From Tenebrio molitor (lineage: Eukaryota > Arthropoda > Insecta > Coleoptera > Tenebrionidae): a DNA stretch of 64,000 nucleotides. Below the pieces are notes generated by a model. The model did no database searches, was not told the origin of the DNA, and worked only from the letters and a program-made list of their open reading frames with translations. Both the position numbers and the translations under genes were made by a program. The stretch is taken from assembly GCF_963966145.1 (NCBI RefSeq), contig NC_091049.1, positions 28,334,001 through 28,398,000 of the forward strand, in the 5' to 3' direction. Below are positions 43,184 through 53,980 of the stretch, in pieces (positions within the stretch are counted from its first letter, which is position 1; every line of letters starts with the position of its first letter).

Positions 43184-44308
43184 ATGGATCTCGAAATAAT
43201 CGACATTATTTTCACTTATGGCAAGTTTACGGCGCTAACTCCGTCGTCGAGAAACAACCACAAACCGCACTGCTTGCAAAAACTGTACGAAATCTGCGTT
43301 TTCCTCCTATATGTGGTCGGTTTCATCGCGAGTATTTACATCAATTCTTGGGTGTATCAGGTCTTGACTACTGTACAAATCGTGTTGGGTATTGTGTGTG
43401 ATTTGAATCAGTTCTGCTACGTCTTTTACATTTTGATTGTGATGATGAGACTGAGAAGGAGTCGCTGGCTTCGATTGATCAAGAGTCTCGCTGCTGTGAA
43501 ATCTGCGCCGAAAAAAATTCCACTCAAGGTAATCTTCGTAGCGTCACAACTGGTTTATACCTGTTTGGCTTCTGTCGGAATTTACGGCAGCATTGAGCAT
43601 GCCAATCTTGATCTAGCCGGACTCAACATAGGCGAGTTTTACCAAAACTACGCTCAGTTCTTCTACCTAGTTTTCACTTCAATTCTTCTCATCTTGCTGC
43701 TGTCGCGGTACGAGCATATCAGCGAGACTCTCTCGCAACTAATCAAAACCAGGAGTCAGCTGCACTCGAAGCAGGTTGTCGAAGTTCTGAAAAAGATTAA
43801 GAACAGCGTTTTCACGTTGAAGGAAGGCGTGGAGTTCTTCAACGATATCTTCGGATGGAGCATTCTCTTCACTATCTTTAGTTGTGTGTCCAGAACATTA
43901 ATATATCTTGACGTTATCATCAAGCACAGTGAAGTATTGGAGGGTCAGGACGCGTTGCTTTTCTACTACGATTTTTGCCGCATTGTGATATCTTGGGTAA
44001 AAGAGTACACATGTCCGCTTTGTGATGTCACATATTTTTAATTTCAGTTTGGAGTCTTGTCGACGATTTTTCTGTGTGACTCCATTTTGAAGAAGTGCGA
44101 CGAAATTTTGGCGCAAGCTTATCAATTGGAAGGCGTGTTGTCCTCTTACGAGAACGAAGAAATTCAACTTTTTATCTATGTTGTGCTGCACAATCGTCCA
44201 GAATTTAGAGCTGCCAGATTTTTTTCCATTGACAGGTCGACCCTCTTCAGCGTGCTCAATTCTTTGACCACATTCCTCCTCGTTTTGATCCAGTTCAAGG
44301 GAATGTGA
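43184..44308 (+). CDS. Gustatory receptor (7tm_7), 2 exons, 357 aa
   Basis: Exon 1 is 43184-43996 (271 codons, MDLEIIDIIFTYG), the intron 43997-44047 (51 bp, stop in frame), exon 2 44048-44308 starting FGVLSTIFLCDSI. The frame stays open 34 codons upstream to 43082, but the ATG at 43184 matches all paralogs and that extension is the conserved 5' flank. It is almost identical to the 49959 receptor; differences in exon 1 include FLLYVVGF/YLLYVVGF and INSWVYQ/INYCVYQ. Distinctive clade features: SSRNNHKPHC, SIEHANLDLAGLNIGEFYQN and YEHISETLSQLIKTRSQL. In exon 2 IQLFIYVVLHNRPEF replaces IQVFIDVVLHNRPEF. Confidence 0.93.
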
Positions 44309-44418
44309 AGGAGTTGAATGTTGGCTCCTCGGGTCCTTCGTCTGCGCTTTTAAAATGATAGTGACGTGACTAACCATATGCTTAGTTCCAACCAAAGAAA
44401 TTATTTTAATTACATATA

Positions 44419-46295
44419 CAGTCTGGAAATTCAGTAACGCATAAATTCAGTAAATCCGTTGATATTATTTTTTTGGAAAATAACTCCAAGGAGTATAGCA
44501 ATTTTAACTTCAGCAAATATCTTCAGCCTATTTTCAGTTTCTTATGTCATTTGTTTTTCATAACAACCTATATTTTTTATGGTTGATTTTGGTAGTACTT
44601 TTGATTCCGTTTCCAACCGTATAAAATTTTTAATATGTTATATTTCAAAAAAATCGAGAGTAACAGTGTTAAATATCAAATATTGAAAATTCCTTAATTT
44701 TTAAATTTGACGGAGAGTCATCGACGGCACATTTCTTTTTATTTTAAAATTATAAAAGTAGTTGAAAATCGAACTAGAAATTTATTATCTGCTCAATTCA
44801 AAGTTGGTAAAAACGATGACTTCGTGAGGCAAACATTGTAATAAAAAAGAAGTTAATTGATTAACCAGGAAAAAATTCTAACAATAACTTCAAACACAAA
44901 AATAAGCACAGAAATAACATTTTAAAAATAATATTTACAGTAAATATTCGAAGTGACGACCATGTACCATCTGACAACACCCAAGGCGATTATTAAATTC
45001 ATTTCTAATATTCTGGATAGCTCGATATGATATTAACCTAATCTCATGTTGAATTCTTTGCTTGAGATTCTCTAAATTATTAGGTCGATTGTCATACAGT
45101 TTACTTTTTAAGCACCCCAATAAAAAGTAGTCTAATTGCGACGTTTTGTTGAATTTAGGGAACGTCTGAAGTAGGTGTGTACTGTTAGAAAACGAAATGC
45201 ACGGTGACGGCTCCAAAATGGATGCAGATCGCGGCAAACTCAATGTAGATCTAATCCGACCACAGTCCCGGGCGAAAAGTGTATGATTTCTACATAATTG
45301 CTCCTGATGAACAGTTTCTGGTTACATAGGTATAATTTCTGAGTTCGCTAGAGGAAGAATTATAAATCATTATTGTAGGTTAGGTCTTACTTGTCACTAA
45401 GTGTGACCGCTTTCAATGCAATGGAATCACCAATTTAACAATGAGATATATCGAAGATTTAGGCTCTGCTGTCGTAGTAAAAGTTCAGGATACTAAAAAT
45501 TACAAATCGAGATCTTTCACCATTTTGGGAAAGTTTTACGTGGAAATTTGCAGGAAGTACATCGGAAGAATGGATAGCATTATAGACTTTACTAATATTA
45601 TCGAAACTTCAAGTGCCAATAACAAAAGAAGTAGAAATCACTAGTACCTTAAAATTTTAAGGTTGTAACTGCAGGAAAAGAAAAACAATTAAGCGAGTTC
45701 ATGTCCGATTTTTTTTTCAGATCCGATTGAAGATAAAGTAGTATATAGAGTAGAAACTCTTTTTGTGCTTCGCCCAGTTGTCGCCTCAACTGCGTTTCGT
45801 TCTTCAATCTCTGGGCTTAGCACAAAATAAGACACTTCTACTCTTAATGATATAATATACTATTTTCTGATTTAGAAAAAGCAAAATATTAACACTTACT
45901 TTGTTGTGACATTTACAAATTGTGTAATTCTGACAGCCATAACTATTTTTTGTTTTTATACACCGGCAACTAGATAAATTTTCCCAGTTTAATGAATTTT
46001 TAATATTTGAAATTTAACACTGTTTTCTCGATTTTTTTGAAATGTAACTTTGAAAGTTTTATACGGTTGGAAACGGAGTAAAAAGTATACTATCAAAACC
46101 AATGATAAAAAATATAGATTGTTATTTAAAAAAAAGTAGATGACGTCATAAAATGAAAAATAAATTACACAAGAAACTGAAAATTGGCTGAATATATTTG
46201 CTGAAGTTTAAAATCGCTATCCGCTTAGAGATTTTTTACAAAAAATTAATATCAACGGAATCATTGTATTTATGCCTTACTTAATTTCCACACTG
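44419..46295 (-). mobile_element. Tc1/mariner-type element with about 300-bp inverted repeats, 1877 bp
   Basis: The left end is CAGTCTGGAAATTCAGTAAC; the right end, inverse, is CAGTGTGGAAATTAAGTAAG. TA flanks lie at 44417-44418 and 46296-46297. Similarity of the inverted arms continues for about 300 bp (gttgatattaatttttt, cttcagcaaatat, ttcagtttctt, accgtataaaa). The transposase remnant is on the minus strand (44935-45243). A truncated copy sits at exactly the same offset (6775 bp) in the duplicated block, so the insertion preceded the duplication. Confidence 0.85.
44935..45243 (-). pseudogene. Mariner-type transposase, C-terminal remnant
   Basis: The minus strand reads TFPKFNKTSQLDYFLLGCLK, then SKLYDNRPNNLENLKQRIQH, EIRLISYRAIQNIRNEFNNR and LGCCQMVHGRHFEYLL. 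This is the SPDLTPLDFFLWGxLKxxVY...LxxLKxxI...RLxxCxxxxGxHxE tail common in insect mariner-like transposases. The catalytic Asp of SPD is lost (KTSQLDYF) and no intact N-terminal half is present. Confidence 0.8.
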
Positions 46296-46479
46296 TATAT
46301 TATTTCTGGTTTATCATGCTTGACTGAACTCATTATCCACAATAAATCCTTTCCATTTAGTAGCGACAGTAACTTGGCAGCTTAATATCTTAGTAAATAA
46401 AATTAAATTGGTCGTTTTGTATTATTGTTGTTTGTCGATATTTGGGTGTAATTGAGCAAACGGAAAACATTTCTCAGGC

Positions 46480-46498
46480 GTGACATAAATACGGTGAC
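46480..46498. promoter_or_regulatory. Dyad (GTGAC-N9-GTGAC, symmetry broken) upstream of the 46683 receptor
   Basis: The left half is intact at 46480-46484; the right half changed from GTCAC to GTGAC (46494-46498). It is 185 bp before the ATG. It is the only member in which the right half-site has mutated at its centre. Confidence 0.35.
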
Positions 46499-46682
46499 AA
46501 TTTTAAATCAAAGAAACGTAGAAAATTCGTTGTAGGAAATAAAAATGAATTGATGAATTACTTAAGTACATGAAATGGATTAATTAGATTTGCTGACACG
46601 TTCGTTCTGTTGGATTGGTAATTTCCTGCGCCACGATACAATCGAATAAATTTTATTTCCAAACAGCTGGTGTTTCGGACAG

Positions 46683-47807
46683 ATGGATCTCGAAGTAATC
46701 GACATGATTTTCACTTTTGGCAAGTTTGTGGCACTGACTCCGTCATCGACGAACAACCACAATCCGCACTGCTTGCAAAAACTCTACGAAATCTGCCTTT
46801 ACCTCTTGTACATTGTGGGTTTCATCGCGAGTGCTTACGCCAAATCCCCGGTGTATCAGGCCTTGACATCTGTACAATTCGTATTGGCCGCTTTGCGCGA
46901 CTTGAATCAGTTCTGCTTCATCTTCTACATTTTGATCGTGATGATGAGACTAAAGAGGAGTCGCTGGTTGCGACTTATCAAGAGTGTCGCTGGTGTCAAA
47001 TCTGCACCGAAAAAGATTCCACTCAAGTTGATCTTCGTAGCGTCACAATTGGTTTACTTCTCTTTGACTACTTTCGGAGTTTACACCTACATAGCTGACG
47101 CTGGTCTTACTGTAGCCGCATTCTACATTGGCGAGTTTTACCAACACTACGCTCAGTTCTTCTACGTAGTTTTCATCACGATTCTTCTCATCTTGCTGCT
47201 GTCGCGGTACGAGCGTCTCAGCGAGACTCTCTCGCAACTGATCAGAGCCAGGAGTCAACTCAACTCCAAGCAGGTTGTTGATATTTTGCAAAAGATCAAG
47301 AACAGTGTTTTCACGTTGAAGGAGGGCGTGGAGGTTTTCAACGACATCTTTGGATGGAGCATTCTCTTCACTATTTTTTATTGTGTGTCGGGAACTTTAG
47401 TTTACATTGACACTGTTATCAAACATAATGAAATATGGGAAGGTCGGAACGCATTGGTTTTCTACCGCGATTTGTGCCGCATTCTGATATCTTGGGTAAA
47501 GCAGTTCACATGTCCGTTTTGTGATGTCACAACGTTATAATTTCAGGTTGGAATCTTGTCGACGATTTTTCTCTGTGACTCCATTTTGAAGAAGTGCGAC
47601 GAAATTTTGGCGAAAGCTTATCGGTTGGAAGTGAAGTTAACCTCTTACGAGATCGAAGAAATTCAAGTTTTTATTGATGCTGTGCTGCACAGTCGCCCAG
47701 AATTTAGAGCTGCCAGATTTTTTTCCATTGACAGGTCGACCCTCTTCAGCGTGCTCAATTCTTTGACCACATTCCTCCTCGTCATGATCCAGTTCAAGCA
47801 AATGTGA
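46683..47807 (+). CDS. Gustatory receptor (7tm_7), 2 exons, 357 aa
   Basis: Exon 1 is 46683-47495 (271 codons), the intron 47496-47546 (51 bp), exon 2 47547-47807. The sister gene is at 52856, sharing IVGFIASAYAKSPVYQALTS-type TM1-TM2, AYIADAGLTVAAFYIGEFYQ and NSKQVVDILQKIKNSVF. Own differences: KRSRWLRLIKSVAGVKSAP, YCVSGTLVYIDTVIKHNEIW in and after TM5, and VLHSRPEF in exon 2, where an otherwise constant Asn is Ser. The C-terminus TTFLLVMIQFKQM is standard. It is the downstream half of the first two-gene block (43184 + 46683). Confidence 0.93.
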
Positions 47808-47999
47808 AGCATTCCCGCTTTGTACTCTTGTCATTAAAATCTAGAATCAAAGCAAGTATTTCCTTTACTATTATTATTATTGTTATTATGTTAAACAGTA
47901 ATTAAATGTTATTCTACGTCTTCATGCGCTTTTAAAATTATTGTGATGGATAGTCACTCGACGGACCTGCTAAGAATCGTATCGATACAATGATCTTAA

Positions 48000-48855
48000 A
48001 GGACCGGCGGTCTAAAGGCTAGCGCTAAGGAGACCGCCGGAGAAATGAATTGGGGAGATCTCGGCCTTGCCTATATCCAGCTTGCCTTGGCAAATCACAG
48101 AGAAACTCACTGTACCCTTCAGTTTGGAAAGAGTAGAGAATATATTCTCTTCGCAAGAAATAGTAAAAAAAAAGAGTGTGTGCTTAAGAGCGCACGACAG
48201 AAGTGAAAACTTCAATGATGCTCGTTACTGATTTTAAGTAATTAGTGCGATTCTGTTTCAAAATTTAGCAATATTGTTATTGAACAATACTGATTTTGTA
48301 TAGATCTAACCAATCAACAGCTTCATATCATAGCAACTACAACATTGTTATATAGCAATATTGGTAAATTTTAAAACAGAATTGCACCAATTATCTACCT
48401 ATTCTATAAAAAATATATCATTATAGATGACTTGGAGGAATAGGAGCAAGGCATAAATAATTAATATTATTTAAATCCAATGCTGTTTTTAAATAAACAC
48501 CATAAATCTGTATTTTTCAATAGAAACTGCTTTAGAGTCCACTTTTAGCGCTCTAGCAAAATTTGTGAGGTTAGGTTTGGATGTTTAAGTTTTATTTTCT
48601 TGACGATGATATTGAACACAACACAAGTTTTCATAGCAATACCAACCTCGCTGTTCCGCCAGGTCTACTCCGGCGGTTGAAAATAAAAGGGATCTAGATA
48701 CTAACAGGCCCAAAGGGTACCCCTCTTCACGAGTCAGCTGGCCTAATTTGGCTATTGTCCCACTTATGGGTGACGCGGCCAATTTTGTGCTCGTACGCCG
48801 GAGCACAGCTAATTTAGTGCGACGGACACTGGCGGTAGCTTCCCGAACCTCGAGA
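48000..48855. repeat. Dispersed repeat family, copy 3
   Basis: Begins aaaggaccggcggtctaaag and ends gcgacggacactggcggtag as in the other copies. Unlike them, it is interrupted at about 48175-48600 by unrelated AT-rich sequence flanked by ttaagtaattagtgcgattc and gaattgcaccaattatctac. The latter are near-inverse of each other, so a further small inverted-repeat insertion is likely. Confidence 0.6.
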
Positions 48856-48864
48856 GCCCCAAGG

Positions 48865-49205
48865 TTCTCTCAATTTGAAATCTGCTAACATCAAATTCAT
48901 TAATTCAATTATTCCCTGATTTTAACTGGTCTTCCTAAATTGTCCAACCAGTAATTTAGTGCAATTTTTCTTTTCCCATGACCATCTCTTCCTCTTAGCC
49001 CTGCCGCGTACCTGCATTTTCAAGATATGCCGGCAGAATTCACTTGAGGGATTCAGTACCACTTTTAAGGATTCAAGTTACGACAAAAGCAATACAAAAT
49101 TTACAACTGACAATAATTTCCGCCCCGAATGAACGGGTCTTAGGGTATTTTGTTGAAATCATTTAAAAATTAAAATTGTTAATTTATGGAACCTATTCGG
49201 ACCAC
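48865..49205. repeat. Repeat shared with 39041-39375
   Basis: Second copy of the block ending ttaatttatggaacctattc; see the 39-kb copy for shared landmarks. Confidence 0.75.
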
Positions 49206-49239
49206 TACAATGTCAAGGCTGCGAAAGGTAGGTTGAAGG

Positions 49240-49575
49240 AAATGGTCCACCGTAATATCTCGCTGAGAGTGTTGAAGGTTTCTTTCCAAACGAGGAAATT
49301 GTGTTTGATTTTGAGCAGTTTGGTGCCAATACCTTCACAGTACCATTTTCAAAATGATGATACTCGAGACAGTTGATGATACATGACAGATTATGAATAT
49401 CAAATGTGGAGATTCTTCACTGACTAGCTCGTTCTTGACAACGTACAGATTTTTGATTAAGGTGGACCATTTAAGTTGCTTGAATATATTGATAAAATAA
49501 TGATAATGATTATAGAAAAGAAGTTGTGGGCGTACAAGTCAAGATCTAGCAGTACTCTGAGTATCAATTATACTT
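49240..49575 (-). pseudogene. Minus-strand receptor remnant
   Basis: Two relic pieces. 49260-49370 aligns with 39465-39605 (gtttctttccaaacgaggaa; accattttcaaaatgatg). 49380-49570 aligns with 42600-42790 and with the TM2-TM3 part of the 39-kb pseudogene. Large deletions and no open frame. Confidence 0.7.
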
Positions 49576-49754
49576 ATTTACTGGTTTGTCATGCATGACT
49601 GAACTCATTATCCACAGTAAATCCTCTCCATTTAACTGTGACAGTAACTTGGCAAATTAATATCTTTGTAAGTAGAATTAAATTGGATGTTTTGTGTTTC
49701 TGTTGTTTGTCCATATTTGGGGGTAATTGAACAAGTGGAAAACATTTCTTACTG

Positions 49755-49773
49755 TTGACATTAATACAGTCAC
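49755..49773. promoter_or_regulatory. Dyad (TTGAC-N9-GTCAC) upstream of the 49959 receptor
   Basis: Same T-for-G change in the left half as at 42986, as expected for a recent duplicate; right half 49769-49773; 186 bp before the ATG. Confidence 0.4.
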
Positions 49774-49958
49774 ACATTTAAATCAAAGCAGCGTAGAAAG
49801 TTCCATGGAGAAAATAAAAATGAATTGACGAAATATATGAAAGAGATCGACTAAATTTGCTGACACGTTCGTTCTGTCGATTGGTTATTTCCTGCGCAAT
49901 GATTTTATGGAATGAATTTTATTTCCATCAAGATTCAAATAGCTGGTGTTTTGGATTG

Positions 49959-51083
49959 ATGGATCTCGAAGTAATCGACATTATTTTCACTTATGGCAAG
50001 TTTACGGCGCTAACTCCGTCGTCGAGAAACAACCACAAACCGCACTGCTTGCAAAAACTGTACGAAATCTGCCTTTACCTCCTATATGTGGTCGGTTTCA
50101 TCGCGAGTATTTACATCAATTATTGTGTGTATCAGGTCTTGACTACTGTACAAATCGTGTTGGGTATTGTGTGTGATTTGAATCAGTTCTGCTACGTCTT
50201 CTACATTTTGATTGTGATGATGAGACTGAGAAGGAGTCGCTGGCTTCGATTGATCAAGAGTCTCGCTGCTGTGAAATCTGCGCCGAAAAAAATTCCACTC
50301 AAGGTAATCTTCGTAGCGTCACAACTGGTTTATACCTGTTTGGCTTCTGTCGGAATTTACGGCAGCATTGAGCACGCCAATCTTGATCTAGCCGGACTCA
50401 ACATAGGCGAGTTTTACCAAAACTACGCTCAGTTCTTCTACCTAGTTTTCACTTCAATTCTTCTCATCTTGCTGCTGTCGCGGTACGAGCATATCAGCGA
50501 GACTCTCTCGCAACTAATCAAAACCAGGAGTCAGCTGCACTCGAAGCAGGTTGTAGAAGTTCTGAAAAAGATTAAGAACAGCGTTTTCACGTTGAAGGAA
50601 GGCGTGGAGTTCTTCAACGATATCTTCGGATGGAGCATTCTCTTCACTATCTTTAGTTGTGTGTCCAGAACATTAATATATCTTGACGTTATCATCAAGC
50701 ACAGTGAAGTATTGGAGGGTCAGGACGCGTTGCTTTTCTACTACGATTTTTGCCGCATTGTGATATCTTGGGTAAAAGAGTACACATGTCCGCTTTGTGA
50801 TGTCACATATTTTTAATTTCAGTTTGGAGTCTTGTCGACGATTTTTCTCTGTGACTCCATTTTGAAGAAGTGCGACGAAATTTTGGCGAAAGCTTATCAA
50901 TTGGAAGGCATGATGTCCTCTTACGAGAATGAAGAAATTCTAGTTTTTATCGATGTTGTGCAGCACAATCACCCTGAATTTAGAGCTGCCAGATTTTTTT
51001 CCATTGACAGGTCGACCCTCTTCAGCGTGCTCAATTCTTTGACCACTTTCCTCCTCGTTTTGATCCAGTTCAAGGGAATGTGA
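49959..51083 (+). CDS. Gustatory receptor (7tm_7), 2 exons, 357 aa, recent duplicate
   Basis: Exon 1 is 49959-50771 (271 codons, MDLEVIDIIFTYG), the intron 50772-50822 (51 bp), exon 2 50823-51083 starting FGVLSTIFLCDSI. Exon 1 from residue 53 on is the same protein as the 43184 gene. Exon 2 differs more: LAKAYQLEGMMSSYENEEIL and VQHNHPEF, where the usually constant Arg of NRPEF is His. That block is otherwise conserved even in distant members of the array. TTFLLVLIQFKGM is shared with 43184. Changes concentrate in the TM6-TM7 segment. Confidence 0.93.
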
Positions 51084-51193
51084 AGGAGTTGAATGTTGGC
51101 TCTTCGGGTCCTTCGTCTGCGCTTTTAAAAAGATAGTGACGTGACTAACCAAATGCTTAGTTCCAACCAAAGAAATTATTTTAATTACATATA

Positions 51194-52250
51194 CCGTGTG
51201 GAAATTAAGTAACGCATAAATTCAGTAAATCAGTTGATATTATTTTTTTGGAAAATAACTCCAAGGAATATAGCAATTTTAACTTCAGCAAATATCTTCA
51301 GCCTATATTCAGTTTCTTATGCCATTTGTTTCTCATAACAACCTATATTTTTTTATGGTTAATTTTGGTAGAACTTTTTATTCCGTTTCCAACTGTATAA
51401 AATTTTTAATGTTATATTTCAAAATAATCGAGAAAAACAGTGTTAAATTTCAAATACTGAAAATTCCTTAAATTTGTAAATTTGACGGAGAGTTATCGAC
51501 GGCACATTCCTTTTTATTTTAAAATTATAAAAATATTTGAAAATCGAACTAGAAATTTATTATCTGCTCAATTCAAAGTTGGTAAAAACGATGACTTCGT
51601 GAGGCAAACATTGTAATAAAAGTGGACTTAATTGATTAACTAGGAAAAAGTTCTAACAATAACTTCAAACACAAAAATAAGCACAGAAATAACATTTTTT
51701 AAATAATATTTGCAGTAAATATTCGAAGTGACGACCATGTACCATCTGACAACACCCAAGGCGATTATTAAATTCATTTCTAATATTCTGGATAGCTCGA
51801 TATGATATTAACCTAATCTCATGTTGAATTCTTTGCTTGAGATTTTCTAAATTATTAGGTCGATTGTCGTACAGTTTACTTTTTAAGCACCCCCATAAAA
51901 AGTAGTCTAATGGCGACGTTGTGTTGAATTTAGCGAACGTCTGAAGTAAGTATGTACTGTTACAAAACGAAATGCACGGCGACGGCTCCAAAATTGATGC
52001 AGATCGCGGCAAACTCAATGTAGATCTAATCCGACCACAGTCCCGGGCGAAAAGTGTATGATTTCTACATAATGGCTCCTGATGAAAAGTTTCTGGCTAC
52101 ATAGGTAAGGAGAATTATAAATTATTATTGTAAGTTACTTACTTGTCACTAAGTGTGACCGCTTTCGATGCAATGAGATATATCGAAGATCATTCGCTAT
52201 TTTGAGAAAGTTTTACGTGGATATTTGCAGAAAGTACAACGGATGGAATT
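51194..52250 (-). mobile_element. Truncated copy of the 44419 mariner-type element
   Basis: The left end C(C/A)GTGTGGAAATTAAGTAAC is at 51194 after TA. The sequence follows copy 1 through the left arm and the transposase tail (minus-strand TTSPLDYFLWGCLKSKLYDN at about 51880, better preserved than copy 1 since SPLDYFLWG is intact). There are internal deletions near 52090-52200, and similarity ends near 52250. The right arm is gone. Confidence 0.8.
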
Positions 52251-52470
52251 TTTACATAATCATCCTCACCATATTTCAAAGTGAATGTCAACCATTTATA
52301 TTTTTTATTTCCAGAAAACATGATAAAAATTATGACCCTTCAGACACATATATCTTTGTAAAGACCCCCCTATATTTTTTATTTTATTTTTTCTTGATTC
52401 TTGAGATTTTTCCCTACAAGACCCCCAGCTTGGGATACGTTAATTTTGCGACACCCTCTTTATTATCTCT
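52251..52470. other. Unclassified AT-rich insert, no gene
   Basis: A 94-codon ORF here is low-complexity Phe/Ile-rich and unsupported. The conserved upstream block of the next receptor starts at about 52470 (tttatcatgcttgactgaac). Confidence 0.3.
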
Positions 52471-52642
52471 GGTTTATCATGCTTGACTGAACTCATTATC
52501 TACAATAAATCCTTTCCATTTAGAAGTGACAGTAACTTGGCAGCTTAATATCTTAGTAAATAAAATAAAATTGGTCGTTTTGTATTATTGTTGTTTGTCG
52601 ATATTTGGGTGTAATTGAGCAAATGAAAAACATTTCTCAGTC

Positions 52643-52661
52643 GTGACATAAATACGGTCAC
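52643..52661. promoter_or_regulatory. Dyad GTGAC-N9-GTCAC upstream of the 52856 receptor
   Basis: GTGAC 52643-52647, spacer ataaatacg, GTCAC 52657-52661; 195 bp before the ATG. Both half-sites perfect. Confidence 0.45.
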
Positions 52662-52855
52662 AATTTTAAATCAAAGAAACGTAGAAAATTCCTTGTAGGA
52701 AATCAAAATAAATTGATGAATTACTTAAGTAAATGAAATGGACCAATTAGATTTGTTGACACGTTCGTTCTGTTAGATTGGTAATTTCCTGCACCACGAT
52801 ACGATCGAAGAAATTTTATTTCCATCAAAATTCAAATAACTGGTGTTTTGGACAG

Positions 52856-53980
52856 ATGGATCTCGAAATAATCGACACTATTTTCACTTTTGGCAAGTTT
52901 GTGGCGCTGACTCCGTCATCGACGAACAACCACAATCCGCGCTGCTTGCAAAAACTCTACGAAATCTGCGTTTACCTCTTGTACGTCGTGGGTTTTATCG
53001 TGAGTGCTTACGCCAAATCCCCGGTGTATCAGGCCTTGACATTTGTACAATTCGTATTGGCCACTTTGTGCGAATTGAATCAGTTCTGCTACATCTTCTA
53101 CATTTTGGTCGTGGTGATGAGACTGAGAAGAACCAGCTGGTTCCGACTTGTCAAGAGTCTTGCTGCTGTCCATTCTGCGCCGAAGACTCTTCCGCTCAAG
53201 TTAGTCTTCGTAGCGTCACAATTGGTTTATTGCTGTTTGACTTTTTTTGGAGTTTACGCTTACATAGCTCACGCCGGTCTTACTGTGGCTGCATTCTATA
53301 TTGGCGAGTTTTACCAACACTACGCTCAGTTCTTCTACCTCATGTTCACCACGATTCTTCTCATCTTGCTGCTGTCGCGGTACGAGCATCTCAGCGAGAC
53401 TCTCTCGCAACTAATCAGAGCCAGGAGCCAACTCAACTCCAAGCAGGTTGTTGATATTCTGCAAAAGATCAAGAACAGTGTTTTCACGTTGAAGGAGGGC
53501 GTGGAGGTTTTCAACGACATTTTCGGATGGAGCATTCTCTTCACTATCTTTAGTTGTGTGTCCAGAACATTAATATACCTTGACATTATCATCAAGCACA
53601 GTGAAGTATGGGAAGGTCAGGACACGTTGCTCTTCTACTGCGATTTTTGCCGCGTTGTGATATCTTGGGTAAAAGAGTACACATGTCCGCTTCGTGATGT
53701 TACATATTTATAATTTCAGGTAGGAATCTTGTCGACGATTTTTCTCTGTGACTCCATTTTGAAGAAGTGCGACGAAATTTTGGCGAAAACTTATCGGTTG
53801 GAAGTGAAGTTGACCTCTTACGAGATCGAAGAAATTCAGGTTCTTATCGATGTTGTGCTGCACAATCGCCCAGAATTTAAAGCTGCGCGATTTTTTTCCA
53901 TTGACAGGTCCACCCTCTTCAGCGTGCTCAATTCTTTGACCACTTTCCTCCTCGTCTTGATCCAGTTCAAGGAAATGTGA
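52856..53980 (+). CDS. Gustatory receptor (7tm_7), 2 exons, 357 aa, mosaic
   Basis: Exon 1 is 52856-53668 (271 codons, MDLEIIDTIFTFG), the intron 53669-53719 (51 bp), exon 2 53720-53980. The first 235 or so residues match the 46683 gene. From TM5 to the intron (RTLIYLDIIIKHSEV, LLFYCDFCRVVISW, and the intron's VKEYTCPL) it matches the 43184/49959 pair. Exon 2 returns to the 46683 type (TYRLEVKLTSYEIEEIQ). Gene conversion is the simplest reading. EFKAARFF has Lys for Arg. A probable AATAAA is at 54131-54136. It is the last member of the large clade. Confidence 0.93.

Noticed and set aside
43082..43184. 34-codon N-terminal extensions of the 43184 and 49959 receptors
   Set aside because: The extension is translated from the conserved upstream block shared by all units and does not begin with ATG; it is not conserved as protein in sisters.
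43898..44395. 165-codon minus-strand ORF
   Set aside because: Antisense shadow of the receptor last exon and intron; the same antisense frame recurs over sisters (13409, 29169, 30812, 47637, 53708).
45441..45644. 67-codon plus-strand ORF inside the mariner-type element
   Set aside because: It is on the strand opposite to the transposase, resembles nothing, and is destroyed in the second copy of the element.
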